Shown here piece by piece: positions 17,572 through 25,202 of a stretch of DNA of 64,000 nucleotides. A program made the position numbers and the translations under genes. The notes beneath the pieces are model-generated. The model saw only the letters and a list, made by a program, of their open reading frames with translations. It had not been told where the DNA came from and searched no databases. The stretch is taken from positions 62,001 to 126,000 of the forward strand of contig NZ_WFLJ01000015.1 of the NCBI RefSeq assembly GCF_009208735.1, written 5' to 3'. Source of the DNA: Janthinobacterium rivuli (GTDB lineage: Bacteria > Pseudomonadota > Gammaproteobacteria > Burkholderiales > Burkholderiaceae_D). Positions within the stretch are counted from its first letter, which is position 1, and every line of letters starts with the position of its first letter.

Positions 17572-17652
17572 ACGTTGTGCGATGGCGCGCCTGCGGGCGC
17601 GCCCACTGAACAGAATGCGTTGAACTGAAGTGACTACACCTATGCGGGGCAC

Positions 17653-18471
17653 ATGATGGAAAATCTCTACGTCAAGGATGTCAGCGTGATTTATCCGGGC
17701 AAGACGGCCGGTGAACGCGTGCATGCCTTAAACAATATCAATCTGACGATCAATAGCGGCGACTTCGTCGTCGCGCTGGGCGCCTCCGGCTGCGGCAAGA
17801 CCACCTTGCTGAGCCTGATGGCGGGCTTTATCGCTCCATCCAAGGGCGAGATCATGTTGGGCAGCAACAAGGTGGAAGGTCCGGGCGCCGACCGTGGCGT
17901 GGTGTTCCAGAAACATGCCTTGCTGCCGTGGCTGAACGTGATGGAAAACGTGGAATTCGGCTTGAAGCTGCAAGGCGTGCCGAAAGCCGTGCGGCGCGAA
18001 CAGGCGGCGAAAAACCTGGCGCTCGTCGGCTTGAAGGACTTCCACGACAATATGATTTATCAGTTGTCGGGCGGCATGCAGCAAAGGGTGGGCATCGCCC
18101 GCGCCCTGACCAGCAATCCCGCCATGCTGCTGATGGATGAACCGATGGCGGCACTCGATGCACTGACGCGCGAAACCATCCAGGAATTGCTGCTCGATAT
18201 CTGGGCCAAGTCCAGCACCATGTTTTTCTTCATTACCCACAGCGTCGACGAGGCGCTGTTCCTGGCGAACCGGCTGATCGTCATGTCGCCCCGTCCGGGC
18301 CGCATCACGCATACGTATGAACTCGATTTCAACAAGCGCTTCCTCGAGTGCCGCGATGCGCGCGCCGTGAAATCGAGCCCGGACTTCATCAAGATGCGCG
18401 AAACGGTGCTCAACATCATTTATGGCGACGAGCGCGCCGTCAATAAAGAGCTGGAGGTGTCCCATGCATAG
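17653..18471 (+). CDS. tauB: Taurine ABC transporter, ATP-binding protein
   Basis: A 272-residue ABC ATPase of the nitrate/sulfonate/taurine subfamily. Walker A GASGCGKTT is near residue 41, the Q-loop is in GVVFQKHALLPWLNV, the signature is LSGGMQQRVGIAR and Walker B is MLLMDEPMAALD, followed by the H-loop in FFFITHSVDEA. It energises taurine uptake through TauC. Two adjacent ATGs (17653 and 17656) could start it. Its end overlaps the tauC start by eight bases. Confidence 0.93.
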   Translation: MMENLYVKDVSVIYPGKTAGERVHALNNINLTINSGDFVVALGASGCGKTTLLSLMAGFIAPSKGEIMLGSNKVEGPGADRGVVFQKHALLPWLNVMENVEFGLKLQGVPKAVRREQAAKNLALVGLKDFHDNMIYQLSGGMQQRVGIARALTSNPAMLLMDEPMAALDALTRETIQELLLDIWAKSSTMFFFITHSVDEALFLANRLIVMSPRPGRITHTYELDFNKRFLECRDARAVKSSPDFIKMRETVLNIIYGDERAVNKELEVSHA

Positions 18472-19345
18472 CCCATCCGTCGTGGGATTTCCTCCCACCA
18501 CCACCAAGCGCGCCGGTTTTTTCTCTCGCCTGTTCGCCCCCCGCTGCGCCATGCCCGGCGAAGCGTTCGGCGCGCCGGGGCAGGGCAATTCCAGCCGCAT
18601 CGCCACCGTCACCGTCATCGCCGTGCTGTTGCTGTGGTTTGGCGTGACGGCCAGCGGCATGGTGAAACCCTTGTTTCTGCCTTCGCCGCAAGCGGTCTAT
18701 GAAAAATTCATCATGGCGGCCACCACCGGTTTCGGCGGCGCCACCCTGTGGGAACACACGGTCGCCAGCCTGGTGCGCGTGTTCGGCGCCTTCGGCCTGG
18801 CTTGCCTGTTCGCCATTCCCGTCGGCGTGATGATGGGCGTGAACCGCGTGGCACGCGGCATCTTCGATCCCTTGATCGAGTTCTACCGCCCGCTGCCGCC
18901 GCTTGCTTACTTGCCACTGGTCATTATCTGGTTCGGCATCGGCGAGTTTTCGAAGGTCTACCTGATCTTCCTGGCCATCTTCGCGCCGATGGCGATCGCG
19001 GCCCGCGCTGGCGTCAGCTCCGTGTCGCTGGAGCAAATCCACGCGGCCTACTCGATGGGCGCCACGCGTTTCCAGGTCATCGTGCACGTGATCCTGCGCG
19101 CCGCGATACCGGAAATCCTCACCGGCATGCGCATCGGCATCGGCGTGGGCTGGACCACCCTGGTGGCGGGCGAGATGGTGGCGGCCACGCGCGGCCTCGG
19201 CTACATGGTGCTGAGCGCTTCCGAGTTCCTCGCCAGCGACGTGGTGATCATGGGCATTATCGTGATCGGCTTCTTCGCTTTCCTGTTTGATTTGATGATG
19301 CGTTACCTCGAACGTACCCTCGTGCCATGGAAGGGCAAGGTGTAA
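18464..19345 (+). CDS. tauC: Taurine ABC transporter, permease
   Basis: A 293-residue inner-membrane permease of the SsuC/TauC type with about six membrane segments. The BPD-transport coupling motif is seen as AAYSMGATRFQVIVHVILRA. GGAGG six bases before the ATG at 18464 fixes the start, and the start lies inside the last codons of tauB, indicating translational coupling. The N-terminal extension (about 50 residues before the first membrane segment) is polar and Pro/Thr-rich. Confidence 0.92.
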   Translation: MHSPSVVGFPPTTTKRAGFFSRLFAPRCAMPGEAFGAPGQGNSSRIATVTVIAVLLLWFGVTASGMVKPLFLPSPQAVYEKFIMAATTGFGGATLWEHTVASLVRVFGAFGLACLFAIPVGVMMGVNRVARGIFDPLIEFYRPLPPLAYLPLVIIWFGIGEFSKVYLIFLAIFAPMAIAARAGVSSVSLEQIHAAYSMGATRFQVIVHVILRAAIPEILTGMRIGIGVGWTTLVAGEMVAATRGLGYMVLSASEFLASDVVIMGIIVIGFFAFLFDLMMRYLERTLVPWKGKV

Positions 19346-19635
19346 GACGTTCCCGGGAGTGGCGCGCACGCCACAAGTGTTGCCGCCGCTCCTTTTTTTT
19401 AACCCGCCATACCCTGCCATACCCCGTACGTATCCTCCAGCGCGCTTGCCCCTTGGCTGCCGCGCCGGGCCGCTGCATTTCCAGATTGACTTATGGCATG
19501 CAGCCAACCAGACTGATTTGATGATGTATCGATGCTGCTTGACGGTGTTGCTCAAATAAAACAAAGCCGCGCGGCAGAAACAGAGCCGCAGCAGGGCAGG
19601 GCGCACCGAGCTTCAGATATTACTAGGAGACAAAA
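19346..19635. other. Intergenic region after tauC
   Basis: A perfect 6-bp hairpin GTGGCG-CGCA-CGCCAC is at 19359-19374, and a run of eight T is at 19393-19400, but 18 bases separate them, so this is not a clear intrinsic terminator. CCATACCC is repeated just after. No gene was seen. GGAGA at about 19626-19630 belongs to the permease that follows. Confidence 0.45.
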
Positions 19636-21069
19636 ATGATTAGCGACAACCACAACAACACGGGCTTGCAGCACTCGCTCAAGCAACGCCACATGAGCAT
19701 GATCGCCATCGGCGGCGTGATCGGCGCCGGCCTCTTCGTCGGCAGCGGCGTCATCGCCAAGGCCGCCGGCCCGGCCGCCATCCTTTCCTTCTTGCTCACG
19801 GGCGGCCTGGTCGTCCTGATCATGCGCATGCTGGGCGAGCTGGCTTCGTCCCTGCCCGTGGTCGGCTCCTTTTACGAATATGCGCGCCTGGCCTTCGACG
19901 ACAAGCCGAAGGTCTCCAAATTCCTCGGCTTCATGAGCGGCTGGATGTACTGGTATTTCTGGGTCGTCGTCGTGGCCCTGGAAGCCATTGCCGGCGCCAA
20001 GCTGGTCAACTTCTGGCTGCCCGACGTGCCGTCGTGGTCGATCAGCCTGGTGCTGCTCGTGTCGATGACCATCCTGAATCTGTTTTCCGTCAAGGCCTTC
20101 GGTGAATTTGAATTCTGGTTCGCCTCGATCAAGGTCGTCGCCATCGTCGTCTTCCTGTTTGTCGGCGCCCTGTTCATCACGGGCAGCTTGCCCAACAGCA
20201 TTCCGACCCTGGGATTTTTGACCAGCAATGGCGGCTTCATGCCCCACGGCTGGGGTCCCGTGCTCAGCGGCGCCGTCGCCGCCACGGCCTTTTACTCGGG
20301 CGCCGAGATCGTCACCATCGCGGCCGCCGAAACGTCGGACCCGGCCAAGGCCATCGCCCGCGCCACCAATTCCGTCATCACGCGCGTGCTGATGTTCTAT
20401 GTCGGTTCCATGTTCGTCGTCGTCTGCATCGTGCCCTGGGATTCGCCGGCCATCGCCACGCCTTTCGTCAGCGCCCTGACCGTCATGAACATCCCGTACG
20501 CGGCCCACATCATGAACGCCATCATTTTGACGGCCGTGCTGTCGGCCTTGAATTCCAGCCTGTACGCCTCGTCGCGCATGATCTTCGCGTTGACGCGTCG
20601 CGGCGACGCGCCCACGGGCCTGGTCAAGCTGAGCAAGAATGGCGTGCCGATCCGCGCCATCCTGTTCAGTACCCTGTTCGCCTACTTCGCCATTGCCGTC
20701 TCGTATGTGTCGGCCGACCTGGTGTTCCCCTTCATCGTCAATTCCTACGGCATCCTGATCCTGTTCGTCTACCTGCTCATTGCGATCTCTCAATTACGCC
20801 TGCGCCGCCGCCTGGAACGCGAATGCCCGGAACGCATCAAGGTGCGCATGTGGCTGTTTCCCTACCTGACGTATTTCACCATCTTTGCCATGCTGGTGAT
20901 TCTGGGCGCCATGAGCGTGTCGTCCGATACGGAGCAGCGCGTGTCGTTCTGGTTCGGCCTGCTGAGCGTGGTCATCATGAGCGTCATGTATTACATCAAG
21001 AAGCTGGTCAACGACGATCGCGACGGCGGCGCCACCGCCGACACCAAAGTGGAGCTCAAACATGTCTGA
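19636..21069 (+). CDS. APC-family amino acid permease
   Basis: A 477-residue permease of the amino acid/polyamine/organocation family with about twelve membrane segments. The family opening SMIAIGGVIGAGLFVGSG (TM1) and the second-helix region MRMLGELASSLPVVGSFYEY are clear, and the nearest type is GABA/aromatic amino acid permease. Its stop lies within the start of sorA (ATGTCTGA overlap). Coupling to sulfite dehydrogenase and the location after tauABC suggest a role in taurine or related sulfonate transport, possibly as a second importer. The substrate is inferred only from context. Confidence 0.85.
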   Translation: MISDNHNNTGLQHSLKQRHMSMIAIGGVIGAGLFVGSGVIAKAAGPAAILSFLLTGGLVVLIMRMLGELASSLPVVGSFYEYARLAFDDKPKVSKFLGFMSGWMYWYFWVVVVALEAIAGAKLVNFWLPDVPSWSISLVLLVSMTILNLFSVKAFGEFEFWFASIKVVAIVVFLFVGALFITGSLPNSIPTLGFLTSNGGFMPHGWGPVLSGAVAATAFYSGAEIVTIAAAETSDPAKAIARATNSVITRVLMFYVGSMFVVVCIVPWDSPAIATPFVSALTVMNIPYAAHIMNAIILTAVLSALNSSLYASSRMIFALTRRGDAPTGLVKLSKNGVPIRAILFSTLFAYFAIAVSYVSADLVFPFIVNSYGILILFVYLLIAISQLRLRRRLERECPERIKVRMWLFPYLTYFTIFAMLVILGAMSVSSDTEQRVSFWFGLLSVVIMSVMYYIKKLVNDDRDGGATADTKVELKHV

Positions 21070-22282
21070 CACGACCTTGTTGCCTGCCAGCCGGCGCCGC
21101 TTCCTGCGCACGACGGCCGCCCTGGGCACCGCCGCTGCGGCCGGCCCGGCGCTTGCCGCCTCCGTCACTTTGCCGTTTGAAAATGGCGAGCGCGAACTGG
21201 TGGCCTTCCCGCAAAAGCGCCCGCTGATCCTGCTGACCAGCCGACCGCCGCAGCTGGAAACGCCGTTCAGCGTGTTCAACGAGGGCGCGATCACGCCCAA
21301 CGACGCGTTTTTCGTGCGCTACCACTGGAGCGGCTTGCCCACCAGCATAGACGGCGACAGCTACCGGCTACGCATCGCCGGCCTCGTCAAGGCACCGCTC
21401 GAATTGTCGCTGGCGCAACTGAAGCAGCTGGCCGAGCCCGTCGACGTGGTGGCCGTCACCCAATGCTCGGGCAATAGCCGCGGCTTTTTCGCACCCCGCG
21501 CGAATGGCGGGCAGCTGGGCAATGGCGCCATGGGCAATGCCCGCTGGACGGGCATTCCCCTGAAAACCGTGCTGGAAAAGGCCGGCATCGCGGCCAATGC
21601 CGTGCAAGTGGCCTTCAACGGCCTGGAAACGCCGCCCGTGGGCGACGGCCCCGACTTTCAGAAAGCCTTGTCCGTCGAGCACATCATGGCCGGCGACGTC
21701 ATGCTGGCCTGGGCCATGAATGGCGAGGACATTCCTTTCCTCAACGGCTACCCGCTGCGCCTGATCGTGCCAGGGTATTACGGCACCTACTGGGTCAAGC
21801 ACCTGAGCGACATCACCGTGCTGGACAAGCCATTCGACGGCTTCTGGATGAGCACCGGCTATCGCATCCCCGACAACGGTTCCGGCTTCATCGAGCCTGG
21901 TGCGCCCGTGGGCAAGACGACGCCGATCAGCCGCCTCAACGTACGCTCCTTCATCACCAGCGTGCAAGATGGCGCGCAAGTGAAGGCGGGGCGCGACCTG
22001 GCCCTGCGCGGCATCGCTTTCGATGGCGGCCAGGGCATCAGCGAGGTGACCGTCTCGGTGGACGGCGGCCAGACCTGGCAGGAAGCCAGGCTGGGCAAGG
22101 ACCTGGGACGCTTTTCGTTCCGCGAGTGGACGATGCTCATGAAGGCGCCGCGCAAGGGCAAGCACGTGCTGATGGTGCGCGCCGTCAACCGCATCGGCCA
22201 GAGCCAGCCGATGAAAGCCCTGTGGAATCCCATGGGTTATATGCGCAACGTGGTGGAAACCACGCGCATCGACGCAGTCTGA
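21062..22282 (+). CDS. sorA: Sulfite dehydrogenase, molybdopterin subunit
   Basis: SorA oxidises sulfite to sulfate in the periplasm and passes electrons to cytochrome c. The 406-residue precursor has a Tat signal (ASRRRFLRTTAALGTAAAAG), a molybdopterin-binding domain with the molybdenum-ligating Cys in VVAVTQCSGNSRGFF (about residue 135), and a C-terminal dimerisation/Ig-like domain (ISEVTVSVDGGQTWQEA). It detoxifies the sulfite produced by Xsc. The gene overlaps the permease by eight bases and is followed by sorB after ten bases, so the three form one transcript. Confidence 0.93.
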   Translation: MSDTTLLPASRRRFLRTTAALGTAAAAGPALAASVTLPFENGERELVAFPQKRPLILLTSRPPQLETPFSVFNEGAITPNDAFFVRYHWSGLPTSIDGDSYRLRIAGLVKAPLELSLAQLKQLAEPVDVVAVTQCSGNSRGFFAPRANGGQLGNGAMGNARWTGIPLKTVLEKAGIAANAVQVAFNGLETPPVGDGPDFQKALSVEHIMAGDVMLAWAMNGEDIPFLNGYPLRLIVPGYYGTYWVKHLSDITVLDKPFDGFWMSTGYRIPDNGSGFIEPGAPVGKTTPISRLNVRSFITSVQDGAQVKAGRDLALRGIAFDGGQGISEVTVSVDGGQTWQEARLGKDLGRFSFREWTMLMKAPRKGKHVLMVRAVNRIGQSQPMKALWNPMGYMRNVVETTRIDAV

Positions 22283-22292
22283 GGAGAACCAT

Positions 22293-22907
22293 ATGAAGAT
22301 ATTATTTGCCGCGCTGGCACTGTCTGCGGCGGGCGGCGCGTGTGCGCTGGAAATCCATTTGCCGCCGGAAACGGCGACCTACAAACCCAGCGAATTGCCT
22401 GGCTACCAGCTGGTGCAGCGCAACTGCATGACGTGCCACGCGGCCCAGTACGCATCGACCCAGCCGCCCGCCTCGCCGCGCGCCTACTGGGAAGCGACCG
22501 TCAAGAAGATGAAAAAGCCGTTCGGCGCCCAGTTTGACGACGCGGACGTGCCGGCCATGGTCGATTACCTGGTGAAAACCTATGGCGCGGAGCGGGGCGC
22601 CGCCCAGCCTGTCGCCGCCGTCGCCAAACCCGTGGCAGCGGCTGTCCCGGCCGCCGGCGGCAAGGATCTCAAAAGCTTGCTGGCGGCGAACGGCTGCATG
22701 GCTTGCCACGCCCTCGACCAGAAAGTGGTCGGCCCCGGCTTTGCCGAGGTGGCGGCCCGTTACAAGGGCAAGGACGGCGTCGCCGCCGTGGCGGCCAACA
22801 TCCGCAGTGGCGGCGCGGGCAAATGGGGCCCCGTGCCCATGCCGCCATTTACACAGCTCAGTGTAGCCGATGCGGCGACCCTGGCGAAATACGTGCTGTC
22901 CAGGTAA
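22293..22907 (+). CDS. sorB: Diheme c-type cytochrome partner of SorA
   Basis: A 204-residue exported protein with signal peptide MKILFAALALSAAGGACA and two heme c motifs, CMTCH at residues 45-49 and CMACH at 135-139. The first half resembles SorB, the monoheme electron acceptor of SorA. An Ala/Val/Pro linker (about residues 103-122) joins it to a second half that looks like a class I cytochrome c551 (GPGFAEVAARYKGKDG; Met ligand probably in PMPPFTQLS). The protein therefore looks like SorB fused to its next electron carrier. Electrons would go on to an oxidase. Confidence 0.86.
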   Translation: MKILFAALALSAAGGACALEIHLPPETATYKPSELPGYQLVQRNCMTCHAAQYASTQPPASPRAYWEATVKKMKKPFGAQFDDADVPAMVDYLVKTYGAERGAAQPVAAVAKPVAAAVPAAGGKDLKSLLAANGCMACHALDQKVVGPGFAEVAARYKGKDGVAAVAANIRSGGAGKWGPVPMPPFTQLSVADAATLAKYVLSR

Positions 22908-22932
22908 GGCCTTCCACTTCTCTTCCCCCGCG

Positions 22933-22978
22933 CCGCCAAGCGGCATGTCGGCTCCGTGCCCGACATGCCGCTTGGTGG
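22933..22978 (+). terminator. Long hairpin downstream of sorB
   Basis: Arms at 22933-22951 and 22960-22978 are 19 bases each with one mismatch, around an 8-base loop (CTCCGTGC). No T-tract follows, so it is either a factor-assisted terminator or an mRNA-stabilising structure at the end of the taurine locus. Confidence 0.5.
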
Positions 22979-23503
22979 TCACGCCTGTACGCTTCAATCG
23001 TTTCCATCGCTGACATTAATTCATTGGTAATTCATTTTTGCAAGAATGTTACATGCTCTCGCGACGCAAGAAATTGTGTCATAGAAAGAGAATTAATGTG
23101 CTCAAAATAATAACATTGTTTTATATTGCGACAATTTCAATAAATTATTACTAATGCACATATTTTCACTGTGCAAGTAGCATTCCGATAGTCATACTGC
23201 GGGATTTTTGTTGCAAGAAGCCAACGAATTTCTTAGTGGAAATGCGCATTTCCAAGCGAATTTGCGGATTTTAGGACTGCCCGTGCTGTGGCGGCAGCAA
23301 TGGAGTGCATCAGCCCCCCGAATAGGTTTTTTCTCTTTTCATGACGCGCTAAAATAGTTCAATGTTGCTGGTGAGAACTTTATTTTTCAATTGGTGTGAA
23401 ATTTAACATTGATGCCAAAAGAATATTTAACCTTCCAGCTCTTGTATTCCCCGTCGGTGCCGCCGGAAGCGGCGTGCCTGGCGCGGGCGCGCCGCCTGAA
23501 AGG
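22979..23503. other. AT-rich intergenic region before the two-partner secretion genes
   Basis: About 525 bases, strikingly AT-rich compared with the rest, especially 23010-23170 and 23330-23420. There is no convincing gene. Possible -10 boxes are numerous (for instance TAAAAT at 23350-23355) but no clear -35 partner was found. It presumably holds the promoter of the secretion pair and may be bound by an H-NS-like protein. Confidence 0.5.
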
Positions 23504-25168
23504 ATGACCTTGAACACCAAATTACTTCCACTGACCTTGCTGGCGCTGATCCAGACCGCCTGGGCCGTCGATCCCCCGAGCTCCGGCAGCCAGTTGCAGC
23601 AGATTCCCGCCGCGCCCCAGTTGCCGAAAGCGCCGCCTGCCATCCGCGTGCAGCAGGGCAATGTGCCGGCCACCACGGTGGGCGATACCACGCGCATCAC
23701 CGTGCAGCGCCTGCAGATCACGGCGCCGCCCGTCTTCTCCGAGAGCGAACTGGTCGCCGCCACAGGGTTTGTCCCTGGCAGCGAGCTGACCCTGGGCGAA
23801 TTGCGCGCCATGGCATCCAACATCGCCAGCTATTACCAGAACCGCGGCTATTTCCTTGCGCAGGCGTATCTGCCCGCGCAAGACATCCACGATGGCATCG
23901 TCGCCATTCACGTGCTGCCGGGCCAGTATGGCCAGGTGCAACTGCGCAACCGGAGCAATCTGTCCGATGGCCTGGCCGGCAGCATGCTGGCCGGCCTCGA
24001 CGGGCAAGTGATTTCCACGCCGCCACTCGAGCGGCGCTTGCTGCTGCTGTCGGACTTGCCCGGCGTGCAGGTCAGCTCGACCTTGGCACCGGGCGCGTCG
24101 CTGGGCGCGTCCGACCTGATCGTCGACGTGCAGCCGGGCTCGCGCTTCAACGGCAGCATCGACCTCGATAACCAGGGCAACCGCTACACGGGCCGCAACC
24201 GCATCGGCGCCACCCTGAATATCAATGAACTGGCCGGCATCGGCGACGTGGCCACCATGCGCGCGTTTACGTCGGCTGACGGCTTGAACTATGGCCGCCT
24301 GGCCTATCAGGGGCAGGCCGGCTTGCTGCGCCTGGGCGGCGCCTACACCTATATGGACTACAAGCTGGGCAAGGAATTTGCCGTGCTCGACGCCAAGGGC
24401 ACGGCGAAGATCGCCAGCGCCTACGGCAGCTATCCGCTGATCCGCTCGCGCAGCAACAACCTGTATGCGCAGGTCAGCTATGACGACAAGACTTTCCAGG
24501 ACCGCACGGAATCGACGGGCACCGTCAACGACAAGAAGGCCAAGGTGTGGATGCTGAACCTGAATGGCGACGGCAAGGATGGCTGGGGCGGCGGTGGCGT
24601 CAGCACGTATTCCGTCACGTATACCACGGGCAAGATCGATATCGAGACGCGGGAGGCCCTGGCGCTCGACCGCCTGACGGCGAAGAGCAACGGCCACTTC
24701 AACAAGCTTGCCTTCAACGCGGCGCGCGTGCAAAGCCTGGGCGGCGAGACGAGCTTGTTCGGCGTGATCAGCGGCCAGGCGGCGTCGAAAAACCTCGATG
24801 TCTCTGAAAAGATGGGCATCGGCGGCGTGGGCGGCGTGCGTGCCTATCCGGGCGGCGAGGCGTATGGCGACCAGGGCTATGTGCTGAATCTGGAACTGCG
24901 TCAGAACGTGACGGCGTTCACGGCCTTTCCCGGCCAGCTGCAGGTGCTGGCGTTTGCCGACACGGGCACCGTCAAGCTGAACCGCGATGCCTGGAGCGCC
25001 GGCGAGAACCGCCGCACCCTGAGCGGGGCGGGCGTGGGCGTGACGTGGATGGGCGCCAATGCGCTCGTGCTGAAGGCGTATTACGCGCACAAGCTGGGCA
25101 ATGCCAAGGCGACCTCGGCACCGGATGCGGCAGGCCGTTTCTGGCTGCAAGCCATTAAATATTTCTAA
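23504..25168 (+). CDS. Two-partner secretion outer-membrane transporter (ShlB/FhaC/HecB family)
   Basis: A TpsB transporter of about 554 residues that would carry the adjacent adhesin across the outer membrane. It has a signal peptide (LLPLTLLALIQTAWA), a Pro/Gln-rich stretch, a ShlB-type POTRA domain (around residues 70-145; FVPGSELTLGELRAMASNI, YYQNRGYFLAQAYLPAQ), and a C-terminal 16-strand barrel with the conserved GIGGVGGVRAYPGGEAYGDQ region (VRGY-like motif) and terminal Phe (AIKYF). I chose ATG 23504; TTG 23510 is an alternative with better spacing from AAGGA. Earlier in-frame ATGs lead into a low-complexity reading. The adhesin starts 34 bases downstream. Confidence 0.9.
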   Translation: MTLNTKLLPLTLLALIQTAWAVDPPSSGSQLQQIPAAPQLPKAPPAIRVQQGNVPATTVGDTTRITVQRLQITAPPVFSESELVAATGFVPGSELTLGELRAMASNIASYYQNRGYFLAQAYLPAQDIHDGIVAIHVLPGQYGQVQLRNRSNLSDGLAGSMLAGLDGQVISTPPLERRLLLLSDLPGVQVSSTLAPGASLGASDLIVDVQPGSRFNGSIDLDNQGNRYTGRNRIGATLNINELAGIGDVATMRAFTSADGLNYGRLAYQGQAGLLRLGGAYTYMDYKLGKEFAVLDAKGTAKIASAYGSYPLIRSRSNNLYAQVSYDDKTFQDRTESTGTVNDKKAKVWMLNLNGDGKDGWGGGGVSTYSVTYTTGKIDIETREALALDRLTAKSNGHFNKLAFNAARVQSLGGETSLFGVISGQAASKNLDVSEKMGIGGVGGVRAYPGGEAYGDQGYVLNLELRQNVTAFTAFPGQLQVLAFADTGTVKLNRDAWSAGENRRTLSGAGVGVTWMGANALVLKAYYAHKLGNAKATSAPDAAGRFWLQAIKYF

Positions 25169-25202
25169 ATTACTACGTCAATAAAAACATCAGGACATTG
25201 CC

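Noticed and set aside
19359-19400. Intrinsic terminator after tauC
   Set aside because: The hairpin and the T8 run are 18 bases apart, too far for a normal terminator.
23396-23503. Longer N-terminus of the secretion transporter starting at 23396
   Set aside because: It places 36 low-complexity residues before a good signal peptide and has no ribosome site; the start at 23504 is preferred.
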